A DNA stretch of 41,475 nt from a virus, in the IMG/VR virus record IMGVR_UViG_3300042456_000578, positions 1 to 41,475 of that record; one strand, 5' to 3'. The notes under the pieces are model-generated. The model had not been told where the DNA came from. It did not search any database and saw only the letters and a list, made by a program, of their open reading frames with translations. Positions 7,189 through 15,956 of the stretch are shown piece by piece (positions within the stretch are counted from its first letter, which is position 1; the number at the start of each line of letters is the position of its first letter). A program made the position numbers and the translations under genes.

Positions 7189-9236
7189 GCTATGTCGTAA
7201 CGCTTGATGGCGTTGTATTGAAAAACGAGCCGATGGACTTGTTGGATGCCTCTGTGGAGGTTTACAGAGATAGCCAAAACCCAGGCATATTCAACACCTT
7301 TATATCGGAGGTTACATTTTGGGGCGATGGGTATGACATTCTTTACTCGTACTTTAATTCGGATGCCGTATGCAAGACCGTTCCTATCACGATAGTTCAA
7401 CAATGCGAAGACGGCTTGGATTTCAAGGGGATTATTTATGTTGATGACCTGGAGGTTAACCTTGAGAAATGCACCATATCCTGCTCTATTGAGGACGATT
7501 CAATTATCGGAAGAATCACAAGATTCAACGAAACCAAGGTTCCCGTAAATGGGGGCAAGAGTATGTCTTCTTCTGCCGATGGCGGCGTTTCGCTTTCAGA
7601 CATAGGGGCGTTAACAACGACCCCGTATTATGATTTATCAACCAATACACCAACGCTGATAAACAAGCGATGGTTCAAGATACTTGAAACCACCGATTAC
7701 GTTCTCAAGTACATTACGGACGGCAAGTGCAATGCGACAAGTAGCTATTTATCAAACAGCGCATACACCTACACGCCCGACACTTGGAGCGTTGTTCTTG
7801 ACATCCTTTCCCCTATTCCCCTATATTATCCTCCAAGTGCGCAATTTGACGAGTATGTGATTAAGATTAAAATATCGGGCGATATTTTTGGCGATGATGT
7901 AATTGTAGAGGAAACGATAAATCTCCCAGGCATAGACAATCCCTTATTGGGGAATATCACCGATAGGGATATTGGGAGAAACCTTGCGATAGCCTTAAAC
8001 TCTTCAAGGACATTTAACATAGACGCACCATCTTGGCCCGATGTGTATGTTTTTGACAGGAATGCGGTTAATAGGGGCGATTTGCCTATTGGCGTTATTG
8101 TTCCTGACAACATAAACAATACAGGTCAAGCATATCCAAATGGAGTGCCAATCGTTTTGATATTCCCTTGGAATGTTCAGTCCATAACTTGCTTGGACTT
8201 TTACAACAAGACCACAGGCGTAAGCTTTATGAGCAGCATAAACTTTACAGCCGTAAGCCCATCTCCGAGCAATTTGACGATTCAGACACAGTTTAATTAC
8301 GGAGCGCACAATTTCGTGTTTACCTCTGGGAACATATTGAAGTCTGGCCCGAAGAACGCTTCTGCCAACCCGCTTGTAAGCCCCCCGTTTGAAGGTCGGG
8401 AAGAATTGATGAACGTATCCTTCAACGATTTAAGCACGGGTGTTTACTCGCTTTTCAATTTGTGCATTATCCCCAAGAGAAATTCAGACGGAACATACAC
8501 CATACAAGTGGAGCCAGAACCCGAAACCTTTAACATCTCAACGCAGATATTTGAACTTGAGGACATTAAGGACTTGCTATTCAAAAGGGGAGACACCTTT
8601 GTTTTTTCGGCCTTGCAAACGGGCCTTACCGGTTCACGTACGAATTTCTATTTGCATCAGGGCATTGGCTTCACGACCGATTCTTGCTCGGATAGTTCGC
8701 TGAATGCGACTTCAACATTTTACCCCGCTAATTGGAGTGACACATCCTACTTGTCGGACAACATTTCGGATGAGAGCATCTATATGGCCGAGAAGCTGCC
8801 ATCATCCACGAGTTACCCCAACAATATCGCCTTTTATCCCGTAAAAAGACTTGGTGTCACGGCAACATACAATATGGCAGGACAGCAAGTCCCTCCTGCC
8901 ACAATTACCTTTAATAACGATGCGGAAACCTGCTTTTCGGTTATTAACCACTTTGTCGCAAGAAACCATGTCAATAAGACAAGGAATGGGTACTCGCTAT
9001 CTGGGAGAAAGATACCAAAGACCAACAACACCTTCCCTTGGTGGAACATAAGCGGCATTGACACGGACATGAAGAATGAGTTGTCTTTTGAATATCCAAT
9101 CACGACCGCTCAATTAAACGACATTATTGACAACCCTTTTGGCTATATCCTTTGCGATGGCCGCAAGGCGTGGATCAAGAAGATTTCTTTCTCCATTAAG
9201 ACGGGAATGACTAACTTTGAACTTCTGACCGAATGA
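7185..9236 (+). CDS. tail tip / baseplate structural protein
   Basis: The 683-residue protein follows the tape measure directly, the place of distal-tail and tail-hub proteins. The N-terminal portion (DGVVLKNEPMDLLDASVEVYRDS, ISEVTFWGDGYDILYSYF) is beta-rich and contains a short region with cysteines (CEDGLDF, CTISCSIEDD). The C-terminal part, ending KKISFSIKTGMTNFELLTE, resembles the closing strand of hub-like tail domains. ATGA overlap with the tape measure and a 4-base overlap with the next gene point to tight co-translation. The exact role (distal tail or hub) cannot be decided without structure prediction. Confidence 0.7.
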   Translation: MSYVVTLDGVVLKNEPMDLLDASVEVYRDSQNPGIFNTFISEVTFWGDGYDILYSYFNSDAVCKTVPITIVQQCEDGLDFKGIIYVDDLEVNLEKCTISCSIEDDSIIGRITRFNETKVPVNGGKSMSSSADGGVSLSDIGALTTTPYYDLSTNTPTLINKRWFKILETTDYVLKYITDGKCNATSSYLSNSAYTYTPDTWSVVLDILSPIPLYYPPSAQFDEYVIKIKISGDIFGDDVIVEETINLPGIDNPLLGNITDRDIGRNLAIALNSSRTFNIDAPSWPDVYVFDRNAVNRGDLPIGVIVPDNINNTGQAYPNGVPIVLIFPWNVQSITCLDFYNKTTGVSFMSSINFTAVSPSPSNLTIQTQFNYGAHNFVFTSGNILKSGPKNASANPLVSPPFEGREELMNVSFNDLSTGVYSLFNLCIIPKRNSDGTYTIQVEPEPETFNISTQIFELEDIKDLLFKRGDTFVFSALQTGLTGSRTNFYLHQGIGFTTDSCSDSSLNATSTFYPANWSDTSYLSDNISDESIYMAEKLPSSTSYPNNIAFYPVKRLGVTATYNMAGQQVPPATITFNNDAETCFSVINHFVARNHVNKTRNGYSLSGRKIPKTNNTFPWWNISGIDTDMKNELSFEYPITTAQLNDIIDNPFGYILCDGRKAWIKKISFSIKTGMTNFELLTE

Positions 9237-11629
9237 TTACACCAAATCAACCAATGGTATGCGTTCCATCGTCTTCAACGCAGAATGTCGCTCCGTATGA
9301 CGCATTGACCAATGCCAACTATTACGACATTGAGGGTTCGGCGGCATTCTTGGCTGACTCAAAGCTTACCTTTTGGGGTGGCCGTAGCGGTGCGAGTGTT
9401 TGGAGTATCTATACAAGTCGGGCCGTTAGCGATGGGGCCATACCGCTGACCGACCCCTATTATAGTTTTTTTCAGCAGACCCCTTGGGAGCGATACAATT
9501 CAAGGGCAACTCAGGATGGGGCGTTTACATCGACCCCCTTTGACTTTGGGGGGGCTTGCACTCAAAGCTCAAAGAGCGAGTTCCGCAAACTCTCTGGCCT
9601 TGAGGACATCTCTTGCGAGGAGGTTATTTACAACGAGTTCCTATCCCTTGTTGATGCCCCCAACGCCACGGTCTTTGTGGATTTCGGCATACGAAATCAG
9701 TGCGACTATGGCATTGTGCGGTTCAATGTGTCCAATTTTTCCTACAATAGCAAGTCCATTACCTACGGGGCCGCTATTGCTCAGGGTCTAAGCACGGTGA
9801 ACATAACGGGCAATGGCTCGTATTCCCTGCCCGTTATTTTGAATCCCCTTGGGGCCACTTCATCGTTGTCTCCGAACGGATCCACCAACTTCTTCATTCA
9901 GTCCCTTGGCCCGGAGCCTTATGTCCGTTTTGACATTGATGATATTGAGGTCTTTTGTTTCACGCCCGATGAATTGAATTGCGACTCTTGCAAGACGGGG
10001 GAATACCAACAACCCGTTCTCCTTGAGGCCATAGACTATTGGTCCGAGATGAACACGAGGGCCGATAGCCAAAACGCTATCCCTGCACTAACCGCTGTCC
10101 CTTATGGCCCTTGCGAGGACTTGTTTAAGGCGAGAATGGAAAGCCTTATGCTTGGCCAGGACGATTACAAGGCTGAATTGTTGAGCTTCCAAGTGGATGA
10201 CCCTTTCTGCGGGCAATACGTTTTCAACTCCGACTTTGAACTCCTTACGAGTACAACCGATTCATTTGTTCCCTATGCTATTGGTTTGACACCACTTACA
10301 AGATATGTTGCAAATGGATGGAATACTGCTTTTTGTGCGTTTTCTTCCAGCGGTGCGACAGACAATAAGGCAACATTCAGCTATGCTTGGTCTGTGTTTA
10401 GCCAGATACCCGCTAATTTCTTAGATGCGTTCTCGCAAATCCTTCAGACAAGTTCGGCAATAATGAATCAGCCAAATACCGTTTATCGGATTTCGCTGAC
10501 TGTTGAGCCGTACGCAGGTCAGTTTGCGTCCAATGGCATTGGTGTTTTTGCTGTTGATGGCACAAACTTTGGGATTAATTTAGGGACAATACTTGAGCCT
10601 GGAGACCATTCGTTCTACTATCGCACAACATCCTCTTGGAATACTTTTGCCAAGTTGAGCATCCAAGGCTTGCCGACTCTTGGATTTTCGTACACCATTT
10701 CCAATGTGTCCGTGTCAAGGCTTACTGCCTACACGCCCGTTCTTATCCCGACCGTTAGGCTGAACCTTTCTTCGGTATTCAAGACGGTGGTGGATAGCGT
10801 GAGGATGTCGCAGGACTTTTCGGGTGTTGGGCCTTTCTATCCCATCATAGCGAATGCTCTTTACGAGTATTTCCACTTTGAAACCCGGAGGGCCGATTTG
10901 AATTACGACCCACAGCAATGCTTTCGGATTTTGATTACGAAGGACTATTGCTTTGATGCGGATGATTCAAGCCTTGCCAATGAGTCGCTTGATTTCTGCA
11001 TCACCGAGCCGTACAAGTGGATAACAGACCCCTGCAACACGCTGAGGATTGGTGCCGGTCAGGAAACCTCCGCAAATAAGCAGGCGTGTGCTTTTGGCTT
11101 CACCTACCCAACCGTTTCCGAGGACCTGGGCGTTACCGAGTGGTTGCACCTTACGAGGGTCTATGGCGAATTGAGAAACCCACAATACGATGGTGAAACG
11201 ATAACCTATCAAGATAGCCGTGGGAAGAAGCGGGTCGTGTATGCGGAGAGCCGTGAGTTTATGGAGATGGTCGTGAACTTCTCTCCCAAGTGGGTTCACA
11301 ACTTTATGCGATTGGCTTGCAGGCACGATTTCTTCTATGTCAATGATGGCAATTCGGATGCCTATTACTTCACCAGGTCGGAGACTTACTCCCCTACTTG
11401 GATTCGCACGAGGCTCGTGGCTCCTGCGATGTTGGAGATTGAGGTTAAGGAGCAAGACCTCCGCAAGGAACTTTGTTGCGTTGGGTTTACGGGCCAAGAC
11501 TTTGGCGAAGACGAAAGGGAGATTTTGCCATACAATCCTTACGGAACTTATGGCCCTCCTGTTCCGGGCGAGCCAACAGAGCCAAGCGAAGGCGTGTTTG
11601 ATGAGTCGTTTGATTTTACATTTGAATGA
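9233..11629 (+). CDS. large tail protein with an embedded carbohydrate-binding-like module
   Basis: A 798-residue tail protein. Residues about 331-502 (bases 10225-10740) read like a jelly-roll carbohydrate-binding module: it opens with YVFNSDFELL, runs through VANGWNTAFCAF, NTVYRISLTVEPYAG and SFYYRTTSSWNTFAKLSI, and closes with TISNVSVSRLTAY, the usual GW...YRVS...NVSV pattern. This module interrupts a protein otherwise rich in Cys, Asp and aromatic residues (CDSCKTGEYQQP, CFDADDSS, LCCVGF). The C-terminus is Pro/Gly/Glu-rich. It is probably part of the tail tip and may bind host surface sugars. The last gene of the tail-tip block, it is followed by a promoter-like element. Confidence 0.7.
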   Translation: MITPNQPMVCVPSSSTQNVAPYDALTNANYYDIEGSAAFLADSKLTFWGGRSGASVWSIYTSRAVSDGAIPLTDPYYSFFQQTPWERYNSRATQDGAFTSTPFDFGGACTQSSKSEFRKLSGLEDISCEEVIYNEFLSLVDAPNATVFVDFGIRNQCDYGIVRFNVSNFSYNSKSITYGAAIAQGLSTVNITGNGSYSLPVILNPLGATSSLSPNGSTNFFIQSLGPEPYVRFDIDDIEVFCFTPDELNCDSCKTGEYQQPVLLEAIDYWSEMNTRADSQNAIPALTAVPYGPCEDLFKARMESLMLGQDDYKAELLSFQVDDPFCGQYVFNSDFELLTSTTDSFVPYAIGLTPLTRYVANGWNTAFCAFSSSGATDNKATFSYAWSVFSQIPANFLDAFSQILQTSSAIMNQPNTVYRISLTVEPYAGQFASNGIGVFAVDGTNFGINLGTILEPGDHSFYYRTTSSWNTFAKLSIQGLPTLGFSYTISNVSVSRLTAYTPVLIPTVRLNLSSVFKTVVDSVRMSQDFSGVGPFYPIIANALYEYFHFETRRADLNYDPQQCFRILITKDYCFDADDSSLANESLDFCITEPYKWITDPCNTLRIGAGQETSANKQACAFGFTYPTVSEDLGVTEWLHLTRVYGELRNPQYDGETITYQDSRGKKRVVYAESREFMEMVVNFSPKWVHNFMRLACRHDFFYVNDGNSDAYYFTRSETYSPTWIRTRLVAPAMLEIEVKEQDLRKELCCVGFTGQDFGEDEREILPYNPYGTYGPPVPGEPTEPSEGVFDESFDFTFE

Positions 11630-11638
11630 TTATCTTTG
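11609..11638 (+). promoter_or_regulatory. putative promoter for the tail tube gene
   Basis: TTTG at 11609-11612 and TATCTTTG at 11631-11638 are 18 bases apart and fit the Bacteroidota pattern. The downstream leader of about 70 bases ends in TTTTTAACAAAATG, an A/T-rich start context nearly identical to the one before the major capsid gene. Confidence 0.6.
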
Positions 11639-11708
11639 CAATTACATCGTGCGTTGTGGCCTGTCTGCCAATAAATGACGAGATTGAAATCCTTTAATTT
11701 TTAACAAA

Positions 11709-12287
11709 ATGGCTTATTTAGAATACGGCTGTACTGCTTTGCCAGACCACGAACTCGTACTTTGTGGGGACTACAAGCGTGGCGGTATCTCTGCGATTGG
11801 TATTCTTGAGGAGGACGCATTTGGCTCTGGGGGAACTTTTGCAACGGACGCTGACTTCGGCGTTGCGGCAAAATACACCGCCGCTCTCGCTGCTGGAGAC
11901 CTCAAAATTATCAAGAATGTTCGTGGAACGGTACCCGATGCCTCCCCCGTTGACGTTGACAACCCCGTTGGTTGCGGCCCTCAAAGCCTTTTAGCGGGCT
12001 TTGACTTTACCGCTACCTGGATGGATGCCAACACAACCGATGGAACCATTGCCTTTTATAGCGCACTCAACAAGCGTGTAACGGGTTTGATTCTGTACCT
12101 GTGTGGTTCCAATGAGGTGATGTTCATCACCCAGCCCGTGAATTATGTGTGCCTGCCGGTTAATGTCCCCGCTTCCAACAAGGAGCTTCAGATGTTCAAC
12201 TGTACGGCCCGTGCTTCGCTCGGCCCAGACCAATTACCCAAGAAAATCACTGCGCCTTCCAACGCAGACGCTATCTTCGGAGCATAG
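11709..12287 (+). CDS. putative major tail (tube) protein
   Basis: A 192-residue protein with its own promoter and terminator and with the same start context (TTTTAACAAAATG) as the major capsid gene, which suggests very high expression. It is beta-rich, with Ala, Gly and Val, and carries several cysteines (YGCTALPD, VLCGDYKRGG, VGCGPQ, YLCGSN, YVCLPV). Position, size and expression features fit a tail tube subunit; no sequence signature proves it. A decoration or other abundant virion protein is the alternative. The glycosyltransferase-like genes start right after its terminator, so it is one candidate for what they modify. Confidence 0.55.
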   Translation: MAYLEYGCTALPDHELVLCGDYKRGGISAIGILEEDAFGSGGTFATDADFGVAAKYTAALAAGDLKIIKNVRGTVPDASPVDVDNPVGCGPQSLLAGFDFTATWMDANTTDGTIAFYSALNKRVTGLILYLCGSNEVMFITQPVNYVCLPVNVPASNKELQMFNCTARASLGPDQLPKKITAPSNADAIFGA

Positions 12288-12307
12288 GTTTCGGTTTGGT
12301 TTTTTTG

Positions 12308-12339
12308 AATCCTCGGCCTTTGGTCGGGGATTTTTTTTT
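12308..12339 (+). terminator. strong intrinsic terminator
   Basis: An 11-bp stem (12308-12318 with 12322-12332, two G-T wobbles) with a TTT loop is followed by a run of T to 12339. The last T is also the first base of the next -7 element, TACCTTTG (12339-12346), so terminator and promoter are directly joined. Confidence 0.9.
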
Positions 12340-12346
12340 ACCTTTG
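12339..12346 (+). promoter_or_regulatory. -7 element TACCTTTG of a leaderless promoter
   Basis: TACCTTTG ends 5 bases before ATG 12352. With the usual Bacteroidota spacing, transcription starts at or within a base or two of the A of ATG. The terminator U-tract occupies the position just upstream. Confidence 0.7.
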
Positions 12347-12351
12347 CACAG

Positions 12352-13299
12352 ATGAGTGAAAAAACCACAGGGATAGTGATTATGGCTTTTGGAAAGTCAG
12401 CTTATCACGAAATGGCCTACAACTTCGCAATATCGGTGAAGGCTTTTGACAGAGACCTCCCCATTCAGTTGATATGCGACAAAAGGAATATGTTGATTCC
12501 CCACAATTATTGGGTCTTTGACATTATCACCATCATTGAGCAAGATGACTTGTATTCGGGCTATGGTTTTAGCCCAGGCAGAGCCAAGACGAGGATGGAC
12601 AAGTATATGGCCTTTGACAACAACCTATACTTTGACACGGATGGCGTTGCGCTCAAATCCTTGCAACCGCTGATTGATATGCTCCTTGCGTTGCCAGAGA
12701 GCGGATATTTCTATTCCCAGGTAACATCTTGGGATGACCCGAAGGGAGGAACGCCCAAGGGCAACCTAAAAAGGGACGGAGCCGATTTCCCTGCGATGCA
12801 ATGGGCCACCCTTGATACCATTTGGGAGTTCCACAAGCTTGACGATGATGCCGAGGTTGTGGCCATAAACAGTTCGTTTATGTTCCTTCGCAAGGGCGAG
12901 AAGCTCACGGAGTTCTTTGAGCAAGTAAGGGACAACATTGACAACGGCATCCCGATAGACAAGCTTAAAATGCCTTGGGGAGGCACTTACCCCGATGAGC
13001 TTGCCTTCAACATCGCTTGCGCCCAATACAAGATTGACCCCTTTTGTGGCGAGAATCCCGTTTACTTCCAATACCGAAACGCTTTATCGCCCAAGATTAT
13101 TCCTTGGATGATGGAGAACTATTATGTCTTGGGATTATTTGGTGGCCCTGGGTTCTCCCACGATTCTGCCTGGGAGCATTCTTGCGCCCTGCTTGGAGAG
13201 TATCATGCGAGATTCGGGATGACGCACCAATACAAGTGGCACAGCCTTGTAAGGCAAAAGCACGCAGGAAAGCAAAATGTGATGATAAGATGGAAATGA
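12352..13299 (+). CDS. GT-A-type glycosyltransferase-like protein
   Basis: A 315-residue protein beginning MSEKTTGIVIMAFG. The beta-strand start GIVIMAFGKSAYHEMAYNFAISVKAF, the 'ICDKR' segment and a DTD motif at residues 95-97 in NLYFDTDGVAL are typical of nucleotide-sugar-dependent GT-A folds with a metal-binding DxD. Later segments (AINSSFMFLRKGEKL, WGGTYPDELAFNIAC) resemble the acceptor-side region of GT8-like enzymes. ATG 12352 is chosen because a terminator and promoter lie directly before it; the same frame is open further upstream but crosses those elements. It is the first gene of a six-gene sugar-modification cassette. Donor and acceptor are unknown. Confidence 0.75.
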   Translation: MSEKTTGIVIMAFGKSAYHEMAYNFAISVKAFDRDLPIQLICDKRNMLIPHNYWVFDIITIIEQDDLYSGYGFSPGRAKTRMDKYMAFDNNLYFDTDGVALKSLQPLIDMLLALPESGYFYSQVTSWDDPKGGTPKGNLKRDGADFPAMQWATLDTIWEFHKLDDDAEVVAINSSFMFLRKGEKLTEFFEQVRDNIDNGIPIDKLKMPWGGTYPDELAFNIACAQYKIDPFCGENPVYFQYRNALSPKIIPWMMENYYVLGLFGGPGFSHDSAWEHSCALLGEYHARFGMTHQYKWHSLVRQKHAGKQNVMIRWK

Positions 13300-13961
13300 A
13301 CGGATTTATCTCGGTGATTACGACCTGCAAGGGCAGGCTTCATCATTTAAGACAGACATTGCCTGGATGGATGGCTCAAGAAGGAGGCAATTATGAGATT
13401 ATAGTGGTTGACTATAATGACCCAAACGATTGCTTTTCCTATGTTGAATCCCTTTGCGACCCAAGGGTTAGAGCGGTAAAGGCCGACAATGATGACCCGT
13501 TTTTTAATTTGAGCAAAGCCCGGAACATAGGGGCTATGGCTATATCCGAAAAAACGGACGTGATTTTGTTCGTGGATGCCGATACCATTATGACCAACAA
13601 TGTCTTCATAAACTATCATAAAGGCAAAGTGCTGAATCCGGGCAATTTTCTTTGCGGATGGGCTAATGGCAACATGAATCTTGGGGCAGGGGCTTCTGGC
13701 AGTTGTATGGTTTGGAGGGATGACTTTTTCGCTGTGCGTGGATATAACGAGTTAGCAAATGGGTGGGGATATGAAGATGTTGAGTTTTACGAAAGGCTTG
13801 AGCGGATAGGCAGGCAACAAACAGCATTTCACAACGGCCTTGACTCTATTCAACACAGCGATGAAGAAAGGGTAATGTTTTATCGCAAAAAAAACATCCA
13901 TGTGACCAGCAACGGCAATCTTTTGACAATGAAGAACAACTTTCAAAGTTCTATTGCGTGA
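13290..13961 (+). CDS. family 2-type glycosyltransferase
   Basis: A 223-residue protein. ISVITTCKGRLHHLRQTLPGW is the classic GT2 opening, EIIVVDYNDP holds the nucleotide-binding acidic residues, and LFVDADTIM (DAD at about 96-98) is the metal-binding DxD. NGWGYEDVEFYERLERIG near residue 160 is the C-terminal GW-ED motif of the galactosyltransferase-like C domain. It overlaps the end of the first glycosyltransferase; ATG 13296, forming ATGA with that stop, is an equally good start. It would transfer a sugar from a nucleotide donor in the cytoplasm. Confidence 0.85.
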   Translation: MEMNGFISVITTCKGRLHHLRQTLPGWMAQEGGNYEIIVVDYNDPNDCFSYVESLCDPRVRAVKADNDDPFFNLSKARNIGAMAISEKTDVILFVDADTIMTNNVFINYHKGKVLNPGNFLCGWANGNMNLGAGASGSCMVWRDDFFAVRGYNELANGWGYEDVEFYERLERIGRQQTAFHNGLDSIQHSDEERVMFYRKKNIHVTSNGNLLTMKNNFQSSIA

Positions 13962-14515
13962 TTCAAGTCATTAAGGCCAATGAGCATGGCGATTCAAATG
14001 TCTTTGAGGTATGTGGGATTCATGTGTATCATTCGCCATACATAGGCATAACTCGTGGCTATGGCGAGTTTATGGACCATTACAAGCCAGAGCCTTCCGC
14101 TGAATGGGTTGTGTATCAGCCTCACGATGTGGCTCTTAACTATTTTGATTTAAGGCGTGCCATAGATAATTCTCCTGGAAAGTTCTTTCAATTAAGCCTT
14201 TCGGATGATTCTTACGGCTCACACGAATTTCTTTTTAAGCGCAAACGGCAGGGATGGCATCGGGTTCCTTTCGTTGAGATTATGGTTCCTGTATTCAAGA
14301 GGGACTTTTATGATGTCGTGGCCCCCTATATGAAGGAGTCCAAGTCGGGATGGGGGCTTGATTATCTATGGGCGCATTTGTATGGTGAGCAACCTTGGCT
14401 TTGTTGCGATTACGAAATGAGGCACAAAAACCCAATAACTTCGCACAAGTGGCGAATTGACGGAAAAACACCTATGGATGAAGTGGAATACATAACCAGA
14501 AAATACTTGCGATAA
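13958..14515 (+). CDS. putative DUF707-like glycosyltransferase-related protein
   Basis: A 185-residue protein starting at GTG 13958 with a 4-base overlap to the previous gene. The stretch VEIMVPVFKRDFYD, followed by SGWGLDYLWAHLYG and NPITSHKWRI, resembles DUF707-type proteins, which are grouped with glycan-modifying enzymes in bacterial surface-polysaccharide clusters. The N-terminal WVVYQPHDVALNYFDLRRAID region is not recognised. Given its place between two glycosyltransferases, a role in the same glycan pathway is a fair inference. Catalytic activity is not shown by the sequence. Confidence 0.6.
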   Translation: MIQVIKANEHGDSNVFEVCGIHVYHSPYIGITRGYGEFMDHYKPEPSAEWVVYQPHDVALNYFDLRRAIDNSPGKFFQLSLSDDSYGSHEFLFKRKRQGWHRVPFVEIMVPVFKRDFYDVVAPYMKESKSGWGLDYLWAHLYGEQPWLCCDYEMRHKNPITSHKWRIDGKTPMDEVEYITRKYLR

Positions 14516-15081
14516 TGAGCGTTAAGAAAGGTATAACCTTTGTGATTCCATCCGTAAACAGGCCCACAATTCATCGGGCGATTGATTCTTTGATACGACA
14601 AAGCAATCCTAATTGGGAATGCGTTATTGTGTATGATGGCGTTGATGGCCCTTCTTTTAACGATGAAAGGGTTAGGTGCCTAAAGGTTGAGAAAACAGGC
14701 ACAAGGGACGATGTTCACGGAATGGCGGGCCTTGTTCGCAATTTTGGCATAAAGGCCGTTGATACGGAATGGGTTGGGTTTCTTGATGACGATGATAGCC
14801 TGGACGAGTCTTATGTTGATGTCTTGCTTAACAAGTACGAAGGGCATGATGCCGTTGTTTTTAGAATGAGATACATTGATGGGTCGGTTATACCAAGGGT
14901 GGAAGATTCTCGTATGTATTTCTCAAATGTCGGAATATCCTTTTGCTACAAAAGAAAGGACTTCCCGATTTTGTTTGACAGCAATAGGAATGGCGAGGAC
15001 TTTGATATGATAAACAGACTTCAATCCTTGTGTGAGCGATTTATAGTTGCTGAAGAGATATTATACAGGGTTAACCATTAA
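14515..15081 (+). CDS. family 2-type glycosyltransferase (short)
   Basis: At 188 residues this holds only the catalytic core of a GT2 enzyme. GITFVIPSVNRPTIHRAIDSLIRQ is the N-terminal Rossmann-like strand and helix, and WECVIVYDG carries the UDP-binding Asp. The motif FLDDDDSLD (about 90-95) is the metal-binding DxD, and NGEDFDMINRLQ is the candidate catalytic-base region. Its start overlaps the stop of the preceding gene (TAATG). It is about 50-100 residues shorter than many GT2 proteins but seems complete, as the open frame is flanked by normal neighbours. Confidence 0.8.
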   Translation: MSVKKGITFVIPSVNRPTIHRAIDSLIRQSNPNWECVIVYDGVDGPSFNDERVRCLKVEKTGTRDDVHGMAGLVRNFGIKAVDTEWVGFLDDDDSLDESYVDVLLNKYEGHDAVVFRMRYIDGSVIPRVEDSRMYFSNVGISFCYKRKDFPILFDSNRNGEDFDMINRLQSLCERFIVAEEILYRVNH

Positions 15082-15093
15082 ACAAAGCGAAAA

Positions 15094-15954
15094 GTGAGCA
15101 TTAAGGTAAAGGCAATTTGTAATTGGACGGATTCAGCGTCCTTGTCTAAAATAATCATTCAGCAATCTCTTTATAGCGAATCTGACGGCATTGAGTTTGT
15201 TGACGATGACTCATACGAATGGCTTTTTATTTTCAACAGCAAAGTTGATGAGGAGATTCTCGTGCCGAAAGAAAGAGTCATAGGCTTCATCCAAGAACCG
15301 CCCATTTCATCGTTTTTTGACAAAGAGATAGGTAAATACTGCTCCGTTGTTTACACTTGCACGGAGCCTCACGCCTACAACATAGACGGCAATATCGTTG
15401 GTTTCCCTTGCGGGATGCTTTATCAGATGGAGGGCAATTTGACCGATTATCTGGACGGTCTTGATAAGCAAAATAAGCGAAGAGTCATAAGCATGGTGAC
15501 GAGCAATTTCTCCCACGGATTTTACTCGTTTAGACACAATATGGCCAAGGAACTTGCGACTTGCGGATGGGTTGATGTTTATGGAAGGGATTTGGATGTG
15601 CCTGGATGCAAGGGGGGACTTGGCAACAAGGCCGATGGGTTAATTCCTTACAAGTTCTCGGTGTGTATGGAGAACAGCATTTGGGATGATTACATCTCCG
15701 ACAAGATTATTGATGCTGTTCTATGTAGAACCATCCCTATTTATGTGGGTGCCAGAAACATCCACGAGCATATCCCTTTCGCCATTCGCCTTGAATCTTA
15801 TCGCAACGCATCCTTCGCAAAGGCTGAGATTGAACACATCGTGTCTTCGGTGGATTACGATTCCCTTCTGCCCCAAATGAACGATTGGGTTCGTAAATAT
15901 GCGAATGAATACACGATTTACTCAAAGATTAAACAAACCATCATAAATAGTTAG
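15094..15954 (+). CDS. GT10-like fucosyltransferase
   Basis: The 286-residue protein carries the GT10 signature at about residues 187-215: YKFSVCMENS, then DDYISDKIIDAVLCRTIPIYVGA, the donor-binding motif of alpha-1,3/4-fucosyltransferases (consensus FxLxFENSxxxDYxTEK...PVxxG). Bacterial enzymes of this family use GDP-fucose. GTG 15094 is the likely start, 12 bases after the previous stop. Upstream, an NSKVDEEI, VIGFIQEPP and VYTCTEPHAY stretch fits the acceptor-binding half. No GDP-fucose synthesis genes are seen, so the host would supply the donor. Confidence 0.8.
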   Translation: MSIKVKAICNWTDSASLSKIIIQQSLYSESDGIEFVDDDSYEWLFIFNSKVDEEILVPKERVIGFIQEPPISSFFDKEIGKYCSVVYTCTEPHAYNIDGNIVGFPCGMLYQMEGNLTDYLDGLDKQNKRRVISMVTSNFSHGFYSFRHNMAKELATCGWVDVYGRDLDVPGCKGGLGNKADGLIPYKFSVCMENSIWDDYISDKIIDAVLCRTIPIYVGARNIHEHIPFAIRLESYRNASFAKAEIEHIVSSVDYDSLLPQMNDWVRKYANEYTIYSKIKQTIINS

Positions 15955-15956
15955 CA

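Noticed and set aside
12145-12351. N-terminal extension of the first glycosyltransferase
   Set aside because: The extra part would cross the tail gene in another frame, a strong terminator and a promoter; the normal family start is at ATG 12352.
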